Of a stretch of DNA of 64,000 bases, positions 1-8,076 are shown in pieces. Below the pieces are notes generated by a model, which was not told the origin of the DNA, did no database searches, and was given only the letters and a program-made list of their open reading frames with translations. The position numbers and the translations under genes were made by a program. Each line of letters starts with the position of its first letter. Position 1 is the stretch's first letter. The stretch is from UBA935 sp031556725. GTDB taxonomy: Bacteria > Bacillota > Clostridia > Lachnospirales > Lachnospiraceae. The stretch is taken from assembly GCA_031556725.1 (NCBI GenBank), contig JAVBSL010000030.1, positions 1 to 64,000 of the forward strand. Reading direction: 5' to 3'.

Positions 1-4
1 ATTC

Positions 5-1510
5 ATGAATTTAAGACCGGAAGAAATCAGTTCTGTGATTAAAGAACAGATTAAAAGATATGCTTCGGAACTTGAAGTGTCCAACGTGGGTACGGTCATT
101 CAGGTTGCAGACGGAATTGCCCGTGTACATGGACTGGAAAACGCCATGCAGGGTGAACTACTGGAATTTCCCGGTGAAGTATATGGTATGGTACTCAACC
201 TGGAAGAAGATAACGTAGGTGCCGTATTACTGGGAAGCCAGAAGAATATTAATGAAGGCGATACCGTAAAAACAACCGGACGTGTGGTTGAAGTACCCGT
301 GGGGGATGCCATGCTTGGCCGTGTTGTCAATGCACTGGGACAGCCCATTGATGGGAAGGGTCCGGTTCAGACCGACAAGTTTCGTCAGATAGAGAGAGTA
401 GCATCGGGAGTTATCACCAGAAAATCTGTAGATACTCCGTTACAGACAGGTATTAAGGCAATTGACTCCATGGTGCCCATTGGCAGAGGGCAGCGTGAGC
501 TGATTATCGGTGATCGTCAAACCGGAAAAACCGCGATTGCGATTGATACCATTATTAACCAAAAAGGCCAGGGAGTAAAATGCATTTATGTTGCCATCGG
601 CCAGAAAGCATCTACCGTAGCCAATATCGTTAAGACCCTGGAAGCACATGGCGCATTTGCCTATACTACAGTAGTTGTGGCAGCCGCCAGTGAATTGGCT
701 CCCTTACAGTATATTGCTCCTTATGCAGGCTGCGCGATCGGCGAAGAATGGATGGAGAAAGGGGAAGATGTTCTGGTGATCTATGATGACCTGAGTAAGC
801 ATGCGGCAGCTTATCGTACTCTGTCATTGCTGCTGAGACGTCCCCCAGGCCGTGAAGCATATCCCGGGGATGTATTTTACTTGCATTCCAGACTTTTGGA
901 GCGGGCGGCCAGAATGAATGATGAGTATGGCGGCGGTTCTTTAACGGCTTTACCGATTATTGAAACCCAGGCCGGTGACGTATCGGCATATATACCGACT
1001 AATGTTATTTCCATTACTGACGGCCAGATTTATCTGGAAACAGAAATGTTCAATGCCGGTTTCCGTCCGGCGGTAAATGCCGGTCTTTCCGTATCCCGTG
1101 TAGGTGGTGCGGCGCAGATCAAAGCAATGAAGAAAATAGCAGCCCCCATTCGTGTGGAGTTGGCACAGTATCGAGAACTGGCAGCATTTGCCCAGTTTGG
1201 TTCCGAATTGGATGACGATACCAAAGAAAAACTGGCTCAGGGCGAAAGAATCAAGGAAGTTTTGAAGCAGCCCCAATATAAGCCGGTACCGGTACAGTAT
1301 CAGGTTATTGTTATTTATGTGGTAACCAATAAGTACCTGTTGGATGTCCCGGTAGCAGACATTACCCGTTTTGAATCCGAGCTGTTTGAATTTCTGGATA
1401 CCAAATATCCGGAAGTACCTGGAAACATTGCTTCAGAAAAAGTGATTTCCGAAGCAACCGAGGAAGCTCTTAAAAAAGCGATTGCTGAATTCAAGAGTAA
1501 TTTTAAGTAA
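5..1510 (+). CDS. atpA: F1 ATP synthase alpha subunit
   Basis: Alpha subunit of the F1 catalytic head of the membrane ATP synthase. It forms the alpha3-beta3 ring and carries the non-catalytic nucleotide sites. The 501-residue length is normal for the family. The P-loop GDRQTGKTA lies near residue 170 and the late signature PAVNAGLSVSRVGGAAQ is intact. The gene begins only 4 bases into the window, so its upstream signals and the preceding atp genes (normally including atpH) are out of view. It leads atpG by 38 bp in the conserved order atpA-atpG-atpD-atpC, and co-transcription is expected. Nothing looks unusual in the sequence. Confidence 0.98.
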   Translation: MNLRPEEISSVIKEQIKRYASELEVSNVGTVIQVADGIARVHGLENAMQGELLEFPGEVYGMVLNLEEDNVGAVLLGSQKNINEGDTVKTTGRVVEVPVGDAMLGRVVNALGQPIDGKGPVQTDKFRQIERVASGVITRKSVDTPLQTGIKAIDSMVPIGRGQRELIIGDRQTGKTAIAIDTIINQKGQGVKCIYVAIGQKASTVANIVKTLEAHGAFAYTTVVVAAASELAPLQYIAPYAGCAIGEEWMEKGEDVLVIYDDLSKHAAAYRTLSLLLRRPPGREAYPGDVFYLHSRLLERAARMNDEYGGGSLTALPIIETQAGDVSAYIPTNVISITDGQIYLETEMFNAGFRPAVNAGLSVSRVGGAAQIKAMKKIAAPIRVELAQYRELAAFAQFGSELDDDTKEKLAQGERIKEVLKQPQYKPVPVQYQVIVIYVVTNKYLLDVPVADITRFESELFEFLDTKYPEVPGNIASEKVISEATEEALKKAIAEFKSNFK

Positions 1511-1548
1511 GAACAGCTTTGGCAGGAAAGGATTAGGATGGTGATGTT

Positions 1549-2412
1549 ATGGCCTCAATGAGAGACATAAAAAGGCGTAAGCAAAGTATCACGAGTACCC
1601 AACAGATTACCAAGGCCATGAAGCTGGTTGCCACCGTAAAATTACAGCGGGCAAAGCAGCAGGCTGAAAAATCACAGACATATTTTAAATCCATGTATGA
1701 AACGGTAACTTCCCTGTTGGCGAAAGCCGGCAATATCGATCACCCTTATTTGCGGCAGGGCGATTCCCCTAAAAAAGCAGTCATTGTCATTACCTCTAAC
1801 AGAGGGCTTGCAGGCGGCTATAATTCCAATGTAGTGAAACTGATTACACAGGGAGAGCTGAAAAAAGAGGATCTGCTCATATATAATGTAGGTAAAAAGG
1901 GTCGGGATGCTTTACAAAGGCTATATAAAATAAAATCAGATTATTCAGATATAATTGAAGAACCGGCTTATGCGGATGCCCTTGCCCTTGGAAAAGAAGT
2001 GTTGGAGGCATATGTGAAAGGTGAAGTCAGTGAGATTTATCTGGCTTACACTGCATTTAAGAACACCGTGGTACATGTTCCCACGATGCTTAAGCTGTTG
2101 CCGGTGGATTTACCTGAAGGCTCTGGTCAGGGAACAGAGGCAGAAACAGATAAGGTTCCGATGAACTTTGAGCCGAAGGAGGAGGAAGCATTAGAACTGC
2201 TGATTCCCAAGTATATTACCAGCCTTATATATGGCGGCATGGTAGAAGCGGTTGCCAGTGAAAACGGAGCCAGAATGCAGGCTATGGATTCGGCAACCAG
2301 CAATGCGGAGGAAATGATCGATGATCTGTCCCTTCTATATAATAGAGCTCGTCAGGGTTCCATTACTCAGGAGCTGACGGAGATTATTGCCGGTGCCAAC
2401 GCTATATCATAG
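1549..2412 (+). CDS. atpG: F1 ATP synthase gamma subunit
   Basis: Central rotor shaft of the F1 head; its coiled coil couples c-ring rotation to catalysis in beta. The 287-residue product has the typical N-terminal helix (MRDIKRRKQSITSTQQITKAM) and the family C-terminal helix with SLLYNRARQGSITQELTEI. Its position between atpA and atpD agrees with the assignment. An insertion-like acidic stretch near residues 195-215 (EGSGQGTEAETDKVP) is lineage-variable. The start ATG at 1549 follows a GGATGGTGATGTT leader with moderate ribosome-binding quality. Confidence 0.98.
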   Translation: MASMRDIKRRKQSITSTQQITKAMKLVATVKLQRAKQQAEKSQTYFKSMYETVTSLLAKAGNIDHPYLRQGDSPKKAVIVITSNRGLAGGYNSNVVKLITQGELKKEDLLIYNVGKKGRDALQRLYKIKSDYSDIIEEPAYADALALGKEVLEAYVKGEVSEIYLAYTAFKNTVVHVPTMLKLLPVDLPEGSGQGTEAETDKVPMNFEPKEEEALELLIPKYITSLIYGGMVEAVASENGARMQAMDSATSNAEEMIDDLSLLYNRARQGSITQELTEIIAGANAIS

Positions 2413-2460
2413 CGGCTATATCATAGTAGCAATTAACTAAAATGAAAGGATACAGGAAAG

Positions 2461-3864
2461 ATGGCAGATTTGAATAAAAGCACCAAAGGCTCAGGAAAAG
2501 TCACGCAAATAATCGGTGCCGTACTGGATATCAAATTTACCGGGGGAAACCTTCCGGAAATTAATGAAGCAGTTAAGATTCCCAGAGGGGAAGAGGAACT
2601 GGTAGTCGAGGTATCGCAGCATCTTGGTGATGACACGGTGCGGTGTATTGCCATGGGCCCGACAGACGGTTTGGTAAGAGGGATGGAAGCAATTGCTACC
2701 GGTTCACCCATTATCGTTCCGGTAGGTGAAAAGACGTTAGGACGTATTTTTAACGTTTTGGGCCAGCCGATAGATAATAAACCGGCGCCTACCGAAGTGG
2801 AGTATGAGCCCATTCACAGACCGGCACCGGAATTTATGGAACAGTCAACGGAGGTAGAACTTCTGGAGACCGGAATTAAAGTAGTTGATTTATTATGCCC
2901 CTATCAAAAGGGTGGTAAAATCGGATTATTCGGTGGTGCCGGAGTAGGGAAAACGGTATTGATTCAGGAATTGATCCGTAATATTGCTACCGAACATGGC
3001 GGTTATTCCGTATTTACCGGAGTAGGAGAAAGAACCAGAGAAGGAAACGATCTCTATACCGAAATGTCGGAATCGGGAGTTATTGAAAAGACCACCATGG
3101 TTTTCGGGCAGATGAATGAGCCCCCCGGAGCAAGAATGCGAGTGGGACTGGCTGGTTTGACAATGGCAGAGTATTTCCGTGATAAAGGTGGTAAGGACGT
3201 ACTGTTATTTATTGATAATATTTTCCGTTTTACCCAGGCCGGTTCGGAGGTGTCCGCACTTCTTGGCCGTATGCCTTCCGCGGTAGGTTATCAGCCTACT
3301 TTGCAAACCGAGATGGGTGCTTTGCAGGAGCGTATCACCTCCACGAAAAACGGTTCCATTACTTCGGTACAGGCTGTTTATGTACCGGCGGATGACTTAA
3401 CTGACCCGGCTCCGGCTAATACCTTTGCCCACTTGGATGCAACGACGGTTTTATCCCGTTCCATCGTAGAGCTTGGTATTTATCCTGCCGTAGATCCTTT
3501 GGAATCTACCTCCAGAGTTTTGGATCCCAATATCGTGGGTGAAGAACATTATCAGGTAGCCAGGGGGGTACAGGAGATTTTGCAAAGATATAAAGAATTG
3601 CAGGATATTATTGCAATTTTGGGTATGGATGAATTATCCGATGCGGATAAACAGGTAGTTTCCAGAGCCAGAAAAATACAAAGATTTTTGTCACAGCCGT
3701 TCTTCGTAGCAGTAGAATTTACCGGTGTGGAAGGTAAGTATGTACCAATCAGTGAAACTGTTCGTGGCTTCAAGGAAATTTTGGAAGGCAAGCATGACAA
3801 TGTTCCGGAAAGCTATTTCTTAAATGCCGGCAGCATTGATGATGTATTGGCTCGTATGAAATAA
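2461..3864 (+). CDS. atpD: F1 ATP synthase beta subunit
   Basis: Catalytic subunit of F1, making or hydrolysing ATP at three sites. The protein is 467 residues. The Walker A motif GGAGVGKT is near residue 158, Walker B is in LLFIDNIFRF, and the family signature PAVDPLESTSR is present. An AAAGGA Shine-Dalgarno site sits a few bases before the ATG. The gene follows atpG by 48 bp and precedes atpC by 24 bp, so it belongs to the same operon. No unusual feature is seen. Confidence 0.99.
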   Translation: MADLNKSTKGSGKVTQIIGAVLDIKFTGGNLPEINEAVKIPRGEEELVVEVSQHLGDDTVRCIAMGPTDGLVRGMEAIATGSPIIVPVGEKTLGRIFNVLGQPIDNKPAPTEVEYEPIHRPAPEFMEQSTEVELLETGIKVVDLLCPYQKGGKIGLFGGAGVGKTVLIQELIRNIATEHGGYSVFTGVGERTREGNDLYTEMSESGVIEKTTMVFGQMNEPPGARMRVGLAGLTMAEYFRDKGGKDVLLFIDNIFRFTQAGSEVSALLGRMPSAVGYQPTLQTEMGALQERITSTKNGSITSVQAVYVPADDLTDPAPANTFAHLDATTVLSRSIVELGIYPAVDPLESTSRVLDPNIVGEEHYQVARGVQEILQRYKELQDIIAILGMDELSDADKQVVSRARKIQRFLSQPFFVAVEFTGVEGKYVPISETVRGFKEILEGKHDNVPESYFLNAGSIDDVLARMK

Positions 3865-3888
3865 GCTGCGGCAGGAGGCAAGACATAG

Positions 3889-4293
3889 ATGGCAGATAAA
3901 AATTTGTTTGATCTTAAGATCATTACTCCTGACCGGGTTTTTTATGAAGGTCAGGTATCCATGGTGGAATTCAATACCACTGAGGGTGAAATCGGGGTAT
4001 TAAAAAACCATATTCCATTAACGGTAATTATCAGTCCCGGTATTCTTACCATTTCCGAAGAGGAAGAAAGTAAGAAAGCGGCATTACACGCCGGCTTTGC
4101 GGAAATACTGCAGGATAAGGTAACTATTATGGCAGAAATCGTAGAGTGGCCGGAAGAAATAGATGTAAAAAGAGCCGAAGCGGCAAAGGAACGTGCGGAG
4201 GAACTGCTTAGGAGCAAAACTTCGAAAACCGATGTGGCTCGCGCCGAAACAGCACTTCACAGGGCAACTGCGCGGATTCACGTTGTTAAGTAA
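3889..4293 (+). CDS. atpC: F1 ATP synthase epsilon subunit
   Basis: Epsilon subunit at the foot of the central stalk, which helps couple and inhibit the F1 motor. The 134-residue protein has the N-terminal beta-sandwich (FDLKIITPDRVFYEGQVSMV, with EGEIGVLKNHIPL) and a C-terminal helical hairpin rich in Ala, Glu and Arg. It is the last gene of the atp operon. A rho-independent terminator follows within 20 bp. Confidence 0.97.
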   Translation: MADKNLFDLKIITPDRVFYEGQVSMVEFNTTEGEIGVLKNHIPLTVIISPGILTISEEEESKKAALHAGFAEILQDKVTIMAEIVEWPEEIDVKRAEAAKERAEELLRSKTSKTDVARAETALHRATARIHVVK

Positions 4294-4306
4294 GGTATTG
4301 AATAAA

Positions 4307-4357
4307 AAGAACTTCCGAAGGTTAATGAGATGAGTTGATCTAAGGAGTTCTTTTTTT
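4307..4357 (+). terminator. Terminator of the atp operon
   Basis: AAGAACTTCC (4307-4316) can pair with GGAGTTCTT (4344-4352) with one bulged T, and a run of seven T follows. It sits directly after the atpC stop codon. The loop is long (27 nt), so the hairpin is imperfect, but the T-tract and position are convincing. Confidence 0.7.
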
Positions 4358-4384
4358 ATGTCCGCCATTTGTAAATGTAAGGGA

Positions 4385-4429
4385 TTGACAAAGTAATCAT
4401 CAAGTGGTATGTTCAACTTGTAGAATATA
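4385..4429 (+). promoter_or_regulatory. Promoter and possible PadR operator
   Basis: TTGACA (4385-4390), 17-bp spacer and TATGTT (4408-4413) form a vegetative promoter for the PadR gene. The -10 is embedded in an imperfect inverted repeat, TATGTTC (4408-4414) and GAATATA (4423-4429), separated by 8 bp. An inverted repeat over the -10 is where an autorepressor would be expected to bind. The operator role is inference. Confidence 0.5.
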
Positions 4430-4448
4430 AATGCGGAGGTAATCGGAT

Positions 4449-5003
4449 ATGTCACTTAAACATGGGCTTTTGGGGTTATTGAATTATGGACCGATGACGG
4501 GGTATGAACTGGATAAGGCTTTTAGTGTTTCCCTTGACTTTTTCTGGCAGGCCAAAACCAGTCAGGTGTATCGTGAACTTGATGCGATGGAACATAGTGG
4601 ATGGCTGACGAGTGAACGAGTTATTCAAAATGAGAAGCCCAATAAACGGGTTTATTCTCTTACGGCCAGTGGAAAGGAAGAGTTGATTAACTGGCTGTCG
4701 GAGCCGGAAGCAGACATTATGGACACTATGCGGGTTAGGAGTGCGTTTTTGATGCGGGTATTTTTTGCCGGTGAGATTGACGACGGGCAGGCACTTTTGA
4801 TGATGCGCAGATACCGCCAAACCTGCGCTGAAATGCTTGCAGCCCTTGACATGGTTTCTGATTCTGTTAACCAATACGAACAAGTCGTTGCTGATGAACG
4901 AAAAACAAAATACTGGAAAATCACCGAACTTTACAGTGAAGCATACTACCAGGCCGGGCTGGCTTGGGCGGACAAAGCAATTGCTATAATGGAAGGAGAA
5001 TAA
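4449..5003 (+). CDS. PadR-family transcriptional regulator
   Basis: Winged-helix repressor of the PadR family, 184 residues. The N-terminal winged helix carries the typical pattern LKHGLLGLLNYGPMTGYELDK, the wing segment KRVYSLTASGKEEL lies near residues 60-75, and a C-terminal helical dimerisation region follows. It is preceded by GCGGAGGTAATCGGAT, a good ribosome-binding site. The next gene, a YdjC deacetylase, starts 3 bp after its stop and is probably co-transcribed. It may regulate that pair; the ligand is unknown. Confidence 0.9.
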   Translation: MSLKHGLLGLLNYGPMTGYELDKAFSVSLDFFWQAKTSQVYRELDAMEHSGWLTSERVIQNEKPNKRVYSLTASGKEELINWLSEPEADIMDTMRVRSAFLMRVFFAGEIDDGQALLMMRRYRQTCAEMLAALDMVSDSVNQYEQVVADERKTKYWKITELYSEAYYQAGLAWADKAIAIMEGE

Positions 5004-5005
5004 TC

Positions 5006-5890
5006 ATGCGTTATCTGATCATTAATGCCGATGATTTCGGCGGGTGCCTGGCTACTAATCAAGCTATTGAGAATATTTTTAACAATGACGGTCCATTAAG
5101 TTCCACAACAATAATGGCATCCTTCCCAGGTGCAAAGGATGCACTTAACCGTGTTAAGAGCAATCCCAAAATACGTATCGGTCTTCATATAACAACGGTT
5201 TCAGATTCTTGTGCACAGCCGCTGCTGTCCCCTGAAAAAGTCCCGTCTCTGGTGGATGATCAAGGCAATTTTTACACCACTGTGGAGGAATTTTACAAAC
5301 ATGCTCTGGCGAATGAGGTTATAGAAGAAATGGAAGCGCAATACAAATACATAGTGAATTCCGGTGTTTTCCTCTCCCATGCAGACTCCCATATGGGAAG
5401 TCTGTACGGCACATTCGATGCTACCTTTATAAAAGAAACCCTTGATTTTTGTGCCCGCTATGGTCTTGCATTCCGTTACCCCCGCAACATAAACAGTCTG
5501 TCAAATTTTATTCCGATGAAACCGCTTCCCTTACCATTAATAGCAGGGCATGAGCAAGCTGTGGCTTATGCCGATTCATTGGGCGTCGGACTTATTGATT
5601 ATATGATCACGCAGGCGCAAAGTCATAAGATAATTACAAGTTATGAAAAATTGAAAAATGCCTATCAGAACATCATCGCCGACCTGTCGGAAGGAGTTTC
5701 CGAAGTATTTATGCACCCCTCACTCATAAGCTCACCCAACGCTAAGAACAATCCCAACTGGTGCCTGCGGGTGTGGGAATATAAGCTTTTAATGGATGAT
5801 GATTTTAAGAAGCACTTGGAAAAAGAAGAGATAGCCTTAACTACCTACCAGGATGCTCCGTTTACAGTCGTGAATATGGGGGCAAAATGA
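5006..5890 (+). CDS. ChbG/YdjC-family carbohydrate deacetylase
   Basis: Probable metal-dependent deacetylase of the YdjC/ChbG family, which removes acetyl groups from N-acetylglucosamine-containing oligosaccharides. The 294-residue protein shows the family metal and catalytic motifs: D9-D10 in NADDFGG, GLH near residue 60, H125-x-D127-x-H129 in HADSH, and H237 in MHPSL. The longest frame starts at 4964 inside padR. ATG 5006 is preferred because GGAGAA lies just upstream and the family begins with the ADDFG strand. It probably forms a two-gene operon with the PadR regulator. Confidence 0.88.
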   Translation: MRYLIINADDFGGCLATNQAIENIFNNDGPLSSTTIMASFPGAKDALNRVKSNPKIRIGLHITTVSDSCAQPLLSPEKVPSLVDDQGNFYTTVEEFYKHALANEVIEEMEAQYKYIVNSGVFLSHADSHMGSLYGTFDATFIKETLDFCARYGLAFRYPRNINSLSNFIPMKPLPLPLIAGHEQAVAYADSLGVGLIDYMITQAQSHKIITSYEKLKNAYQNIIADLSEGVSEVFMHPSLISSPNAKNNPNWCLRVWEYKLLMDDDFKKHLEKEEIALTTYQDAPFTVVNMGAK

Positions 5891-5950
5891 TTTCATAAAT
5901 GTATGGTCCTATGGTATAATGAGGATAGTTTATCAGCGGAGGATAATACC

Positions 5951-6886
5951 ATGAATCAATATGACAAAGTGAAACAGATGCAGGATGCAATTAATGGAGT
6001 TTTTGTAGGGAAGCAGGAAGTAGTGGAGCAGATGATGACGGCTTTACTGGCCGGCGGACACGTGCTGCTTGAGGATGTTCCGGGGGTTGGTAAAACGACG
6101 TTGGCCGCCCTGATGGCCAGAGTGATGAAATGCAGCTTCGGGCGGATTCAATTTACGCCGGATACTTTGCCGGGAGATATTGAAGGGGTATCTATTTATA
6201 ATATGAAAACCGGAGAATTTGAATTTAAAGAAGGGGTTGTCATGAACCAGATTCTGCTGGCTGATGAAATCAACCGGACATCCCCGAAAACCCAGGCCAG
6301 TCTTTTGGAAGCCATGGCAGAGGGACAGGTAACGGTAGATGGAGTAGTTCATCAGTTACCACAGCCTTTTATGGTTATTGCAACCCAAAACCCGATTGAA
6401 TTTTTAGGAACCTATCCTTTGCCGGAAGCCCAGATGGATCGCTTTATGATGCGGTTAAGTATCGGCTATCCCGAAAAGAAGGAAGAGGTTCGGATGGCGG
6501 TGCAATTTCTGGAAGAAAAGACGGCAGAAAAACTGCAGCCGGTCTGTACGGCAGAGGAAATTATTGCAATCAGAAAAGAAGTGAAAACAGTTCAGGTAAA
6601 AGAAAAACTGTTAGGATATATCGCTGACATGATCCGGTTAACCAGAGAGGAAGAAAGGTTTGTTTTAGGTGCCAGTCCCAGGGCAACGTTAGCAATGGTC
6701 AGTGCGTCACAGGCTCATGCTTACCTGCAGGAAAGGGATTTTTGCATACCGGATGATGTTAAGTGGGTAGCACCTTTTGTTTTGGGTCATCGGCTGGTGC
6801 TGACGCCGGCTGCCAAGCTGCAGCAGACTGATGCCGCAGCAGTTTTGAAAAGTATTATCGTAAAGGCACCTGTGCCAATTCTGTAA
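5951..6886 (+). CDS. MoxR-family AAA+ ATPase (first copy)
   Basis: MoxR-type AAA+ ATPase, 311 residues, a chaperone-like ATPase thought to act with DUF58/VWA partners in assembling or activating envelope proteins. Walker A GVGKTTLA is near residue 45, Walker B LLADEINR near 103, and the ATQNPIE sensor segment near 142. ATG 5951 is preferred over 5903 because GCGGAGGATAATACC directly precedes it. A TATAAT at 5915-5920 may be the -10 of the operon. The gene heads a run of co-directional genes and has a paralogue at 10417. Confidence 0.93.
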   Translation: MNQYDKVKQMQDAINGVFVGKQEVVEQMMTALLAGGHVLLEDVPGVGKTTLAALMARVMKCSFGRIQFTPDTLPGDIEGVSIYNMKTGEFEFKEGVVMNQILLADEINRTSPKTQASLLEAMAEGQVTVDGVVHQLPQPFMVIATQNPIEFLGTYPLPEAQMDRFMMRLSIGYPEKKEEVRMAVQFLEEKTAEKLQPVCTAEEIIAIRKEVKTVQVKEKLLGYIADMIRLTREEERFVLGASPRATLAMVSASQAHAYLQERDFCIPDDVKWVAPFVLGHRLVLTPAAKLQQTDAAAVLKSIIVKAPVPIL

Positions 6887-6909
6887 TATAACCCGGGGGA
6901 GGAAACAGA

Positions 6910-8076
6910 TTGAGAATCAGACGATTGTGTTTGGCATTACTATTTGTCTTATCCTTAATAGCCATCAGCAGATACGGTGGGGTGATCAGCTACAGCCTGT
7001 TTTATGCAGTACTTTTGATTCCGGTATTGTCGCTGGTTTATTTGTTGTATGTTTATTTGCGTTTTCGGGTATATCAGGAAATTAAAACAAGAAATATTGT
7101 TGCCGGGGAGCCGGTATCTTATAGTTTTATTTTAAAAAATGAAGGATTGACGGTATTTACCAGTGTTGCCGTAAAAATATATGCGGATTTTTCCTTTGTG
7201 GAAAAAGTACCTGACAATCAGCAGTTCCGGTTATTTCCCGGGGAAAGGCTGGAATTTCGCACCAAGCTTACCTGTAAGTACCGGGGGGAATATGAGGTTG
7301 GGGTAAATAAGATTATCATTGCAGATTTTTTGGGACTATTTAGGGCTGAATATCGGATGCCGTCCAGTATTGAGGCACTGGTAAAGCCCCGAATCATAAA
7401 ACTGGAGACTTTGGCAAGCATACCGGAACTGGAGGTATTTATGCAAAGTCAGGCCGCCAGAGAGAAGAATGAAGCGGACTTGACGGTACGCGAATATATC
7501 AGAGGCGATAGCTTAAAAAAAATTCATTGGAAGTCCACGGCAAAAAGCGGCAGCTTAAAGATTCGGAATGATGTCGGAACGGTAAAACAAAAGATTGTGC
7601 TGCTGACAGATTTTGAAAAAGTGTCTTCCGATATCGTAACCTATCTGCCCATCGAAAATAAGATTCTGGAAATTACCATTGCTTTGGCGTATCATTTTGT
7701 CTGTCAGAATATGGAAGCGGAAATATTATGGAAGGCCGCCGGAATTGAAAAAAGGGTTATGTCGGAAATCAACTCATTTAACCGGGTCTATGAAGAAATG
7801 AGCACCATTTATTTTCAAAAGGAAAAGAAATTTAATGAATTCTTCCTTGAAGCTTCCGGGAGAGGACTTCTTTCGGAGAGTACAGTACTATTTATGATCG
7901 TGCAAAGAATGGATGAAACTCTTTATACGAAAGCGGAAGAACTGGTTTTGTCCGGTAAAACAGTGATTGTGTATGTGGTAACCAGGGAAGACATCTCGGA
8001 ATATGTGCGTCAAAGCGGTGTTCGGATGAAGATTACAGCCATCAAGCCTGAAGAGGAGATTGAGGGGATTATTTAA
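6910..8076 (+). CDS. DUF58 membrane protein (first copy)
   Basis: 388-residue DUF58 protein. Two N-terminal membrane segments lie near residues 5-50. A beta-rich domain follows, then the DUF58 signature near residues 190-215 (YIRGDSLKKIHWKSTAKSG) leading into a VWA-like fold. Such proteins nearly always sit beside MoxR ATPases. The start is TTG at 6910, chosen because GGGGGAGGAAACAGAT lies just upstream. Its stop overlaps the next start (TAATG), which suggests translational coupling with the transglutaminase gene. A specific substrate cannot be named. Confidence 0.88.
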   Translation: MRIRRLCLALLFVLSLIAISRYGGVISYSLFYAVLLIPVLSLVYLLYVYLRFRVYQEIKTRNIVAGEPVSYSFILKNEGLTVFTSVAVKIYADFSFVEKVPDNQQFRLFPGERLEFRTKLTCKYRGEYEVGVNKIIIADFLGLFRAEYRMPSSIEALVKPRIIKLETLASIPELEVFMQSQAAREKNEADLTVREYIRGDSLKKIHWKSTAKSGSLKIRNDVGTVKQKIVLLTDFEKVSSDIVTYLPIENKILEITIALAYHFVCQNMEAEILWKAAGIEKRVMSEINSFNRVYEEMSTIYFQKEKKFNEFFLEASGRGLLSESTVLFMIVQRMDETLYTKAEELVLSGKTVIVYVVTREDISEYVRQSGVRMKITAIKPEEEIEGII